Numbered from the stretch's first letter, positions 37,095 to 45,214 are shown. The stretch: DNA of 64,000 nucleotides from CAKZNE01 sp002695025 (GCA_913043285.1 CAJWML010000003.1:62001-126000); one strand, 5' to 3'. The notes: generated by a model not told the origin, from the sequence alone. Numbers and translations: made by a program.

Positions 37095-37126
37095 AAGAAG
37101 AGCGCCTGGCGCTCTTCTTCATTTTT
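37095..37126 (+). terminator. Rho-independent terminator after the LamG/small-protein genes
   Basis: A 12-bp palindrome, AAGAAGAGCGCC (37095-37106) and GGCGCTCTTCTT (37108-37119), followed by CATTTTT. It ends the plus-strand transcript 20 nt after the 56-residue gene. Confidence 0.85.
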
Positions 37127-37130
37127 ACAC

Positions 37131-37240
37131 GAACCGTTTTGGATATTAAAAAGGACGGCATGTTTGAGTTCAATGAACAGTACTTTCGGATCAAAAGGAC
37201 AGCATGTTTTTGCTTAACGGACAGCACTTTTTTACTCATT
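37131..37240. repeat. Five direct repeats with exact 22-bp period
   Basis: Units start at 37131, 37153, 37175, 37197 and 37219, exactly 22 bp apart: GAACCGTTTT, GGACGGCATGTTT, GAACAGTACTTT, GGACAGCATGTTT, GGACAGCACTTT. Consensus G(G/A)AC(A/G)G(C/T)A(T/C)(G/T)TTT, with 9-11 variable bases between cores. The period is two helical turns, so all cores lie on one face of the DNA. This is the pattern of a regulator array rather than CRISPR (units are too short and spacers unequal in content). The neighbouring genes both end towards it, so it has no obvious promoter to control. Confidence 0.85.
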
Positions 37241-37507
37241 AATCCCTATCCAATTAAACCACGGCTTATTATTTCAGATAAACACCTTTTTAAAATTCTG
37301 TTTATCAATCAATTATCACCTCCGCACATCTTTAATATTACAAGATTCAGAAATAACCATAACCCGATAAGGCTAAACACTATGTTTAGTGAAAACTCAT
37401 GCCTTTTGGCATACCCGGATAAATACGCATCTTATAAAAACGGGATTTGCACGGATAAAAGGGCTTTAACAGGTTTTTAGTTTTGATGTGGATGACTTAT
37501 TAATGAG
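37241..37507. other. AT-rich non-coding stretch after the repeat array
   Basis: No convincing gene on either strand. A plus-strand frame from a TTG at 37139 to 37480 exists, but it runs through the repeats and has no recognisable protein features. A 7-bp inverted repeat CTAAACA/TGTTTAG is at 37373-37389. Because the repeat array lies at the left end and a plus-oriented terminator at the right end, a small RNA transcribed rightwards is possible (inference). Confidence 0.4.
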
Positions 37508-37545
37508 CACAGCCCGCTATAGGAAGCGGGCTGTGTCTTATTTAA
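37508..37545. terminator. Hairpin between non-coding stretch and T9SS gene
   Basis: An 11-bp perfect stem CACAGCCCGCT/AGCGGGCTGTG (arms 37508-37518 and 37525-37535) with loop ATAGGA. The plus side is followed by TCTTATTT; the minus side is less T-rich. It would end the minus-strand T9SS gene at 37579 or a plus-strand transcript from the repeat block. Confidence 0.72.
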
Positions 37546-37578
37546 TGTTACGCGGGCCTTTGTTCAGGTCGGGGATTC

Positions 37579-39750
37579 TTACTTTGACCTTATAAATTTG
37601 ACTGCCTTTTGCAAACTATCGCCTTGATAGAGCAGCAATGAATATATCCCGAGTGATAACTCCGTACAATCAACCTGAGTAATACGGTTATCCAAAGAAC
37701 CGCTTAATACTGCTTTTCCTTCAACAGTGGCTATTACATAAAGCAAGGCCTCCCTGCGGTTGTTAAAGTTCTGATCTACTATGTTCAGTTCTTCACTTAC
37801 CGGATTGGGATAAAATTCAAAACCACGATCACCATTGAGGTAATTGCCCTGACTTCCGGCAATACGATCAGGACTACCGGAGGAGTCGATTTCTTCAACG
37901 TATAACGAGTCTGTATAGGTTGAGTTAGTATCAATGCCCGTACATTCCGGAATATAGAAGCTATACTCCTGTGCACAGGGATCTCCCTCATCTCCAAAAC
38001 GAATGGTGTACACACCGGGCTCAGTCACAGTAAAGCGGTCTACCCCATTGTCATAGGAACTAAGGTTCAGGAAAATCTCCACATTAAGCCCCAGGTCATC
38101 AGCAGCCTCGCTGTAATTGGTAATCACCACATCAAAGGGATCGCCAAGGCAGTAGATCCCAGCAGGGTTAACGGGGTCAAACTCAATCATGGGGACAATG
38201 AGTTCCGGTCCAAAGGGACCCTCTATCATAAAGTCCTCACATGGTTCATAATCCTGGCAAAAACCAGTGGACTTAATTATACTCTCGGGGTAATAGAGGT
38301 CATGCACCTCACCGCTAAAGGTTGTGGCTCCCGGTGCAATGGTCCAGTTATTACTATACTGGTTGAGGAAGTCAATCAGAACGGGTTTTACATCACCGTT
38401 TACATCACGGTGTTCGGTAAAATTATCTGAGTAGAACCATCCGGCTATACCTTCACTACAGCAGGCCTCATCTTCACCTTGAAAATTACCATCATTCCAA
38501 TCTGATTTTTTGGTTTCATTGATAAGGAAAGCATAATCGAGGTCACTTTGCACACCGGCAAAAGCGGCATAGCTAGGACCGTACCCACCGGCTGATATCT
38601 TGGTGGTGGAAGACATCCATACTTCTTTAGGCACATTAGCCTTAAGTATAAAGAACTCGTCCCACTCCATAAATTTGGTGAACTCGCCCTTACTACCGCT
38701 ACTGGTATGATTGGGTACAAAACTCTGGATATCGCTAACCAGCTGGTTCAGGGAATTCTGATCAAAATTACCGGTGGTGGCCGCAATTACAATATTACCG
38801 GCTATACTTACCACTGAAGCCAATAGACCATCGCGGTACCAGGTACTTTCTTCAAAGTTCCTGCGCAGACCTCCGGTTTCAAAATGGTGAAAGTTGGTGG
38901 CCTCAGATTGCATACCGGCAAGTACAACATCATTGGAAAATACCGAGAAAACATCTTCGAGATTAGCCCAGATACCCCGGCTGAAAGGCCATCCTTTAAG
39001 TTCACCATCCAATTGACCACGGATGGTATAGTGGCCCATAAAATCCACCAACTTATCACAGGCACAGGGACCGCCCGGAGGCACAAGAACTCCCTTGGTA
39101 GCACCGGTACACAGGTTGAGGAACTCCAGCTTGGCGTAGGCGTTTTCCAACTCACGGGTACGACTGGTTTTCTTATGTGTCCTTATCTCAAATACATCAT
39201 AATTAAGTTTGGCCGGACCGTTAAGGCCCCAAGTATAGTTATAACTGATATAAGGGTTTACCAAGTTATAGATGTAAGGGACTACAATAGTATGGATATA
39301 GGCAGCACTGCGATCACGTGTTACCCGGGGGTACAATACGCCACACTCACAATCTTCATCGGTTGAAGTGGTTTCGGCTCCGGAGGAGGCACCTTTACCT
39401 CCCTCATTCTGCATAAAGGCAGGTACTTTACCATAAAAATCGAGAACAAATTGATGGATCTCTGCAAAGGAAAAACCATATTCCGAGAGATAAAGGTCAA
39501 TACGTATATCCGGCCTATGCACTGCGTAATCTTTCAGAGCATCATACATTTGGGGGCTTACCGCCACCGCATCACCATTTACACTTCCTTGGGTATTAAA
39601 GGTTTTAATACTACCAGGATCCTGGTGCACCCGTGCCACATCATCATACACTAACGCATCATCAGATTGGGCATAGGAGGGTAAAAAACTGACATAGAGA
39701 AATACAGCAAGTAGAACAAACCTTGCGCAGGTTTTAGAGTAAAGTTTCAT
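37579..39750 (-). CDS. Secreted protein of unknown fold with T9SS sorting domain
   Basis: A 723-residue protein with a signal peptide (CARFVLLAVFLYVSFLPSYAQ). I do not recognise a domain in the central part; it is rich in aromatic residues and Asn/Asp and has several paired cysteines (DCECGVLYP, PCACDKL, EACCSEG, CQDYEPCEDF), which may form disulfides after export. A beta-sandwich-like segment near 560-625 (PGVYTIRFGDEGDPCAQEYSF) precedes the C-terminal type IX sorting domain (FEFYPNPVSEELNI to LQKAVKFIRSK). Convergent with the 37-kb repeat block; monocistronic. Confidence 0.85.
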   Translation of the reverse strand: MKLYSKTCARFVLLAVFLYVSFLPSYAQSDDALVYDDVARVHQDPGSIKTFNTQGSVNGDAVAVSPQMYDALKDYAVHRPDIRIDLYLSEYGFSFAEIHQFVLDFYGKVPAFMQNEGGKGASSGAETTSTDEDCECGVLYPRVTRDRSAAYIHTIVVPYIYNLVNPYISYNYTWGLNGPAKLNYDVFEIRTHKKTSRTRELENAYAKLEFLNLCTGATKGVLVPPGGPCACDKLVDFMGHYTIRGQLDGELKGWPFSRGIWANLEDVFSVFSNDVVLAGMQSEATNFHHFETGGLRRNFEESTWYRDGLLASVVSIAGNIVIAATTGNFDQNSLNQLVSDIQSFVPNHTSSGSKGEFTKFMEWDEFFILKANVPKEVWMSSTTKISAGGYGPSYAAFAGVQSDLDYAFLINETKKSDWNDGNFQGEDEACCSEGIAGWFYSDNFTEHRDVNGDVKPVLIDFLNQYSNNWTIAPGATTFSGEVHDLYYPESIIKSTGFCQDYEPCEDFMIEGPFGPELIVPMIEFDPVNPAGIYCLGDPFDVVITNYSEAADDLGLNVEIFLNLSSYDNGVDRFTVTEPGVYTIRFGDEGDPCAQEYSFYIPECTGIDTNSTYTDSLYVEEIDSSGSPDRIAGSQGNYLNGDRGFEFYPNPVSEELNIVDQNFNNRREALLYVIATVEGKAVLSGSLDNRITQVDCTELSLGIYSLLLYQGDSLQKAVKFIRSK

Positions 39751-40257
39751 GATGTAAAAATTAGATTAGGAGGAATTGTGTTAACTAATAGTAGGGCCCG
39801 CTATCGTAACACTAACCGAATATATAAAATAAGAGTGTTATTTAAACAAAAAATGAAAGAAAATTCTTTCACAATGAAAGCTTGTTAGTATAAGGTATTG
39901 AGCTCTTATACCTTATCATTTAAGAGCATAAAAATTTTCTTTCCTATCTCTATATCATCCAATAAATATGAGTTAAAACCCTTTTTATCAGATACTAACC
40001 AGACTACCAAGGCTTTGAATTCTATTATTGTAAATGATTGATTTTCAAAATAGAAATTCTATTGATCTATTTAAATTATTATTTCAACATTACAGTATTT
40101 ATCTATTGTAATTGGTTTATCCCTATAAATCCATCCACTAAAAAAAAATTACCATTCAAAGGTTTATTGGCTGCATACCAACACCTTATAATACCTTAGG
40201 AGTATACTAATAATCAATGGGTTCTTATAGTACCCTTTAAATCAAACCTTTTATATT
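39751..40257. other. 507-bp AT-rich regulatory region before tail-like module
   Basis: No gene seen. It contains several inverted repeats: GAAAGAA/TTCTTTC (39855-39870), ATAAGGTAT/ATACCTTAT (39890-39898 and 39908-39916, 9-nt loop) and, overlapping the last, GCTCTTA/TAAGAGC (39902-39908 and 39921-39927). The latter two share bases, so only one can form. A further ATACCTTA is at 40191-40198, just upstream of the first module gene. No clear TAnnTTTG promoter was found. Composition is much more AT-rich than the coding flanks. Confidence 0.6.
39890..39916. repeat. ATAAGGTAT/ATACCTTAT inverted repeat, left flank
   Basis: Perfect 9-bp arms at 39890-39898 and 39908-39916 around TGAGCTCTT. The same 9-mer pair is the core of the longer hairpin at 43397-43433 on the other side of the three-gene tail-like module. 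A single ATACCTTA copy is also found at 40191. Confidence 0.75.
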
Positions 40258-40851
40258 ATGAAACAAGAAAGCTCCTCCGCAGGCCTTATGGCCGTACCTA
40301 CCAATGGCTATGTACCCATGGGTACCGTTGTTGCCTTTTTATTACCTAGTGGTAACATCCCAGCCGGCTGGCTGCCCTGTGACGGGTCCACCATACCGGC
40401 CGATAAGTACCCGGACCTTATCTCGGCACTTAACAGTTCTACTACTCCAAATCTGAACGGACGGGTGCTGCTTAGCACGGGCACCGGTGTGGATCTGAAC
40501 AACCTATCTCAAAGCTTCACCCTGAATCAAACGGGTGGTGAATACCAGAATACTCTTAACCAACAGCAAATGCCTTCTCACCAGCACCTGGGATGGGGCG
40601 GTGGTGGCACCAACTGGGGTGGAACTACCAGTATCTCCTCTAACAGCGGCTTTACGGGTTCGGGAAAAATAGACAGTGATAACCGTATGGCCGGATCCAC
40701 CTACACTGGAGGGGTACTGGCGGAGGATTCACTTATTGCTATGGACAATGACACCCTTACGGCCAATAAAGCGGGAGTTACCCAGGGCCACAACAATGTG
40801 CAGCCTTATTATGCGGTCAATTATATTATATATACCGGGGTAAACGGCTAA
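40258..40851 (+). CDS. Phage tail collar domain protein
   Basis: A 197-residue protein without a signal peptide. The tail-collar domain is clear: GTVVAFLLPSGNIPAGWLPCDGSTIPADKYPDLISAL at about 22-60, then NLNGRVLLSTGTG and the QMPSHQH metal-binding His pair, ending with NVQPYYAVNYIIYTG. In phages and tail-like particles this domain occurs in short tail fibres and collar or tip proteins (the family is also annotated as microcystin-dependent protein). First gene of a three-gene plus-strand group in an AT-rich, repeat-flanked region; 42 nt before the 541-residue gene. Confidence 0.88.
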   Translation: MKQESSSAGLMAVPTNGYVPMGTVVAFLLPSGNIPAGWLPCDGSTIPADKYPDLISALNSSTTPNLNGRVLLSTGTGVDLNNLSQSFTLNQTGGEYQNTLNQQQMPSHQHLGWGGGGTNWGGTTSISSNSGFTGSGKIDSDNRMAGSTYTGGVLAEDSLIAMDNDTLTANKAGVTQGHNNVQPYYAVNYIIYTGVNG

Positions 40852-40893
40852 TCTGGTCTTTTCTGTCTATTCAATTTTCCAAACCTTATTTAT

Positions 40894-42519
40894 ATGTTTA
40901 AAAAATCAGACCCTTATACGTATACCCGATCCAGTGCGCTCTCCAGGCGCACTGAATCCGGTTCTGAAGAGGTGATCGGTTCCATAGCCATGGAATACGA
41001 AGTGAGCCTTTACGAGGATGTTCAGTCCAACGGACCTGGATCCGTTAGCAAAGCCAAGAATCAGAAGTTCATCGTAAACGGTACACAACGCATCAAGATC
41101 TACAACCCTACGGGCCTTACTTCGGGTCCGGATACCAACCTGGACAGTTATAATGACTACCCGGCTATGCTCAGTACGCGTATGTCCATAGACGGTGGAT
41201 CTTTTGAGCTTGTAGATTATTCACCACAAACCATAAACACACAGGTAGAGTCTTCCAGTTCTGCCGGCAGTTCAGACGGGCAATCCAAGTCCAATTCCAG
41301 CACTAATACAGTGGGTTCATCGGTTTCACAAACCAATTCCTTCAGCACCTCGGTAAGCGTGGGGGAGAATTTTGGAGGCGGTTCGGCTACCTACGAACAT
41401 TCCTCAACCGTTACCCATGAAAAATCCCAAACCACGGGAACGGAGGTTTCCGCCAATAAGTCGCTGGACTCTTCCCGTTCGGCATCCATGAGTATCAAGG
41501 ACTGGGGGGCCTACGCCCTGGTAAACCCTGCCTCGCAGGAACCTACGTGGACCTTCGGACAGGAATATCCCTGGAACACTATTGAATGCCGTAAAACCAC
41601 CGGTACTATCAACCCGGATAACAGTAACCAGGTGGAAGTGGTTATACCTACTTCCATGCAGGACCGCTTGTATGATAACGGGGGTTCGCTTTATCCTCCC
41701 AGTGAGCTCTCTATTTATGGGATCAACTTTGTGATGAAATCGTCATGGCTGGTAGTAATACCTAACGACAGCAAGCAGGATACGGTTACCATTGACCATA
41801 CGGTAAACTATTTTACAGCTTCGCACCTATTGATCCAAAAGGGGTCGGATGGTGACTCATCCTATGGTGTACAGGTATATATTGACCAGCAGCCCATAAG
41901 CCTTAACGGGGACCTGAGTACGGATCTTAACCTGAACTTTATGGCTCTCAGTCCTTTGAGTGTAGCGGCTATAGTGGGATTTATCCCCAACCGATTTATC
42001 ATTAAACCAGCACCTGCTACTGACAACAGTGCCCCGGTTCCCTTTAAGATCATTTCGGCCACGAATGACCTGCTGATCATGGATACCACAAGCTACCCCA
42101 GCGACTGTGAAGCAGGTGCAGGCTTTGAGGCTTCAGAAACTTCTTTAACCGCTGGTTTTGCCTCCAACTGTACTACTTTACAAATGACCCTCTATTTTAA
42201 GGTAATCGATTCGATCAGTAACTACAACCTGTTTATGAAGCACTGGAAAACCGGGGCTACAGGGGTGGTTCTTACCATGGTAATCAATGAGGATACTGAA
42301 ACTACCATTACCCAATATGTAGATGCTCAGGAAGCGGAAGGCGGAGAAAACAATATGCTTTCCATCTCGCTCCGCAACCAGAATTTCACTTCGGTGGATT
42401 ACCATGATTACCTTCAGCTGGGCCTTAACTCCATACAGATTACCATAGAACCTATTGGAGGTGAATACCACGAGGACTGCGATTACCAGGTACGGGCTAT
42501 TTCGATTGAGGAGGGGTAG
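40894..42519 (+). CDS. Unrecognised 541-residue protein with Ser/Thr-rich amphipathic segment
   Basis: No signal peptide and no family that I recognise. Residues about 105-205 are very rich in Ser, Thr, Asn and Gly with alternating small/hydrophobic residues (SVSQTNSFSTSVSVG, GGGSATYEHSSTVTHEK, SANKSLDSSRSASMSIKDWG). This resembles the Ser/Thr-rich insertion hairpin of aerolysin-type pore-forming proteins, flanked by beta-rich domains on both sides. A short acidic end (CDYQVRAISIEEG) closes it. Second gene of the tail-collar group; the stop is followed immediately by the ATG of the next gene (0 nt), so they are coupled. The toxin assignment is inference from composition. Confidence 0.7.
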   Translation: MFKKSDPYTYTRSSALSRRTESGSEEVIGSIAMEYEVSLYEDVQSNGPGSVSKAKNQKFIVNGTQRIKIYNPTGLTSGPDTNLDSYNDYPAMLSTRMSIDGGSFELVDYSPQTINTQVESSSSAGSSDGQSKSNSSTNTVGSSVSQTNSFSTSVSVGENFGGGSATYEHSSTVTHEKSQTTGTEVSANKSLDSSRSASMSIKDWGAYALVNPASQEPTWTFGQEYPWNTIECRKTTGTINPDNSNQVEVVIPTSMQDRLYDNGGSLYPPSELSIYGINFVMKSSWLVVIPNDSKQDTVTIDHTVNYFTASHLLIQKGSDGDSSYGVQVYIDQQPISLNGDLSTDLNLNFMALSPLSVAAIVGFIPNRFIIKPAPATDNSAPVPFKIISATNDLLIMDTTSYPSDCEAGAGFEASETSLTAGFASNCTTLQMTLYFKVIDSISNYNLFMKHWKTGATGVVLTMVINEDTETTITQYVDAQEAEGGENNMLSISLRNQNFTSVDYHDYLQLGLNSIQITIEPIGGEYHEDCDYQVRAISIEEG

Positions 42520-43338
42520 ATGGCCACCCAGTCCAGCACTAGAAAGAGAACCAGGCGTAAAAGCACGTTAAAAAAGAATAGCCAGCCTACGCACAACAGC
42601 CTGAACGCTGAATTTAAAATGGCAGGTGAGCAAATCGGGCTACAATCTTCTTCAGACACGATGTCTGCCAAGAGGAGTAAGCTGGTAAGGAGCCTGAAAA
42701 CACGGGATATGGTTGTTCTTACCAATAAACGTTTTGGTACGGCTTACCGCAACCTGAAACCTGAACACGATGAATTGGTTTCCACTTCTTCGGTACGTTC
42801 ACTTATGCGCGGCAGTGCTTCCCGCTCTTCCCTTTCGGGAAAATCAGGGGCTACACTAGATGCTTTTTACAACAGCTTATCTGAAGACCGTCTACCCACT
42901 CACATGGTTGGTTTTTCTTCCGGGAAGGGTAAAATGCAGCACCCTACCGCTGCCGGTAAGGGTATATGGGATTCAAAGGCAAGGGGCAACAGCAGTGTAC
43001 ATCATGAGATGGACCTGAAGCGCAAGCGGGCGGTAGCCGAAAGCCTTCAGGAAGAACTGAAGAAAGGCAGTAAGCTAACCACTCTATCTTCAGCTATGCG
43101 GAAGAGGGCCATAGCCTTTACACTTAACGAGTTTGCTGCTCCTGCCACCGCCAGTGACCAAAGGCCAGACGCCAACGCAAGTGTGTCTGACAGAAGGCTA
43201 CAAGTACAAGCGCGGGAAAGGCTGAAGGCGATATTTGTTGCTTTGGGCGGGCAGCAGGATAGCGGTTCGGATCATAGCCTGAGCCGCCCCTGGGGAAACC
43301 GCAGTGGTATGCGATCGGTATCACCTCCCCGAAGGTAA
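42520..43338 (+). CDS. Unrecognised 272-residue highly basic protein
   Basis: No signal peptide, no membrane segment, no known family. The N-terminal 25 residues are very basic (STRKRTRRKSTLKKNSQ), the middle is rich in Ser, Arg and Lys, and the only well-structured looking part is a helical region at about 165-245 (MDLKRKRAVAESLQEELKKG, LQVQARERLKAIFVALGG). It ends SVSPPRR. Charge and composition suggest nucleic-acid binding or a disordered packaging or cargo protein. It starts directly at the stop of the 541-residue gene and is followed by the 43397 hairpin. Confidence 0.65.
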   Translation: MATQSSTRKRTRRKSTLKKNSQPTHNSLNAEFKMAGEQIGLQSSSDTMSAKRSKLVRSLKTRDMVVLTNKRFGTAYRNLKPEHDELVSTSSVRSLMRGSASRSSLSGKSGATLDAFYNSLSEDRLPTHMVGFSSGKGKMQHPTAAGKGIWDSKARGNSSVHHEMDLKRKRAVAESLQEELKKGSKLTTLSSAMRKRAIAFTLNEFAAPATASDQRPDANASVSDRRLQVQARERLKAIFVALGGQQDSGSDHSLSRPWGNRSGMRSVSPPRR

Positions 43339-43396
43339 TGGGAGCCGGTTCGGTATAGGTTTTATTGAATAAAGCCGAGCGCTTGTTGGTTATTGA

Positions 43397-43433
43397 CATG
43401 GATAAGGTATGCGTGTAGCATACCTTATCCATG
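43397..43433. repeat. 16-bp perfect inverted repeat after the tail-like module
   Basis: CATGGATAAGGTATGC at 43397-43412 pairs with its exact complement at 43418-43433 around GTGTA. No T-tract follows, so it is not a typical terminator. It contains the same ATAAGGTAT/ATACCTTAT pair as the left-flank repeat at 39890. Another ATACCTTAG is at 43566-43574. A protein-binding site or an RNA processing/stability hairpin are both possible. Confidence 0.8.
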
Positions 43434-43622
43434 CTTTATCCATGGGGTATCCACGCCTTTGACACGTATCAAAGCAGGGCCAATGGGTAGCTCCTGAAAG
43501 AGTGTGAACGGTTATTGGATTATGAAGGTGAGGATGGTGATAAAGGGTGTTACCAAATGAACGGAATACCTTAGTATCAGAGTATGTTTGGGATGTGGCC
43601 TGGCCAGTGCCGGGTAAAATAA

Positions 43623-44993
43623 TTATTTAGAACTCCTCCGTGACTTATCAATAAGCGCCCGAACCTTTTCGATATGCACGTCTTTTTCCTGCATAACATC
43701 CTGAACGCTATCATACGTCTGATGATCCGGCAGTAATCCACGGTTGGAGGTCTTCTGCTTTCTGGCGGGTGGGAAAAGGATGTGGTAGCGGGGAATACCA
43801 ATACGTATACCACTATTATCCAGGGTAATATATTCCTTTGAGCCTGCGGCAAAGCCTTCATAGCGGGTACCGGTCTCCTTCCCTATTACCACGGCATTGG
43901 CATATTCCTTAATGTAGCGGGCCAGGGTACTTCCTGCCGAGTAGGTCCTGCCGTTTACCAACACGTATACCTTTCCTTTAAAAGCATACCTCGAAGGGCG
44001 GGGCGTTTTGTACTTTTTGCTTTTACCCTTCCATGAGATGGTTTTTTTCAAAAAGGGATCTTTTGATTTTTCCTGCAACAAGTAAGGGACTGCTTTATCC
44101 GCAAACTCGTTACGGCCACCGGTATTATCACGAAGATCCACTATCAGGTATTTGATGGAATCCCCCTCAAGAGATTTAAAAATCTCCTTATACATTTTTT
44201 TGGCTTTCACATCATAGGCTTCTACGCGGCTATAGTCAAATGAAGGGAGGGTAAGAAAGGCAATATCCCCTTCGTGAGTCAGTTCATAAAAGCCTGCGGT
44301 GTCTATAACACGAGCCTGGCTCAGTTTCGGGTAGTATTGCTCAAAATTGGCGAACTGTTCCTCCCGCGTTAAAGCTTTAATACGATAATCCCTTACCGTT
44401 CCGCTGGTAGTCCTTACCCGCAGGTCAAAATACTCCGGCTGACCGATGTAGAAGTAGTACAGCCATGAAAAGCCGAGCTCTATATTACGATCTACGTAGG
44501 TTGTGATCCCACCATCCGAAGGAAAGGCTTTGTAAATAAGATCGAGGATATTGATGGCCGGCCAGTTGTTGATGGCCATTATTTCATCCCCGCGCTTCAT
44601 CTCATCCTCATCGGAATTATCGACCCAGACGTACATCTTCCCTTCCAGTATTTTTACCGAAAGAGGCATATAACGATACCGATTATCCAGGAAGCCGCTG
44701 TGTACGGTGTCTTCCCAGTTGCCCAGGGCAAAATGACCTTCATTACTCAGGGCACACATTTGACTTACGTATTTAAAATAGTCCACCAAGGGAAGCGGGT
44801 CTTTTTCTATGCCGTTGATCAGCGCTGCGGATTGCTTCTCAAAACCCGGATTATACAATTCCAGGGCCGGGTTATAGGTTTGGATTGCTTCCTTTAGCTG
44901 GGTGAGATCCTGAACTGTTTTTTCCAATGCTATTTCCTGGGCGTAGGAAGAAAAGCCCAACATTAGCAGAAGTAGGGAAAGCCAATTTTTCAT
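43623..44993 (-). CDS. S41 family (TSPc) secreted peptidase
   Basis: A 456-residue protein with a signal peptide (MKNWLSLLLLMLGFSSYAQ). A PDZ-like region (MKRGDEIMAINNWPA) precedes the tail-specific protease domain: FLTLPSF, LIVDLRDNTGGRNEFAD and the nucleophile segment VNGRTYSAGSTLARYIKE, where Ser after TY is the catalytic base pair with a downstream Lys. The general-base Lys usual in CtpA enzymes is not obvious. Such enzymes cut proteins in the periplasm or on the surface. Convergent with the basic-protein gene; divergent from the 45215 gene. Confidence 0.87.
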   Translation of the reverse strand: MKNWLSLLLLMLGFSSYAQEIALEKTVQDLTQLKEAIQTYNPALELYNPGFEKQSAALINGIEKDPLPLVDYFKYVSQMCALSNEGHFALGNWEDTVHSGFLDNRYRYMPLSVKILEGKMYVWVDNSDEDEMKRGDEIMAINNWPAINILDLIYKAFPSDGGITTYVDRNIELGFSWLYYFYIGQPEYFDLRVRTTSGTVRDYRIKALTREEQFANFEQYYPKLSQARVIDTAGFYELTHEGDIAFLTLPSFDYSRVEAYDVKAKKMYKEIFKSLEGDSIKYLIVDLRDNTGGRNEFADKAVPYLLQEKSKDPFLKKTISWKGKSKKYKTPRPSRYAFKGKVYVLVNGRTYSAGSTLARYIKEYANAVVIGKETGTRYEGFAAGSKEYITLDNSGIRIGIPRYHILFPPARKQKTSNRGLLPDHQTYDSVQDVMQEKDVHIEKVRALIDKSRRSSK

Positions 44994-45065
44994 AAGACTC
45001 CTAAATTAGACAACTATTTCAAATGGTTCCGGGGTTTTTATTTAACTAAACGTTCGGGATAGTAA

Positions 45066-45094
45066 AGGGCGTATTTTTACGGGTTATACGCCCT
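45066..45094. repeat. AGGGCGTAT/ATACGCCCT inverted repeat
   Basis: Perfect 9-bp arms at 45066-45074 and 45086-45094 with an 11-nt loop, in the divergent gap between the S41 peptidase and the 45215 gene. Three ACGG cores (45079, 45100, 45115) occur around it. A regulator-binding site is likely (inference). Confidence 0.55.
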
Positions 45095-45153
45095 ACAATA
45101 CGGATTTTTGTAAAACGGACATTTTCACTCAAGCCCGGCTTTTGACAGCGAGC

Positions 45154-45161
45154 TAGTTTTG
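45154..45161 (+). promoter_or_regulatory. -7 element for the 101-residue orphan gene
   Basis: TAGTTTTG matches TAnnTTTG, giving a transcript start near 45168 and a leader of about 47 nt to ATG 45215. No -33 TTG at the correct distance. Confidence 0.4.
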
Positions 45162-45214
45162 GTTTCTGATGTATGGATCAACCGATGCATCAGAAACCTT
45201 TAAAACTAAAAATC

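Noticed and set aside
37131..37240. CRISPR array
   Set aside because: The period is only 22 bp, the conserved cores are about 13 bp and the intervening bases are too short for spacers; no cas genes.
37139..37480. Plus-strand reading frame of 113 codons from a TTG
   Set aside because: It runs through the 22-bp repeat array, has no signal or domain features and an unlikely composition; treated as non-coding.
43124..43432. Minus-strand frame over the end of the basic-protein gene
   Set aside because: Begins inside the hairpin and is antisense to the coding frame; no features.
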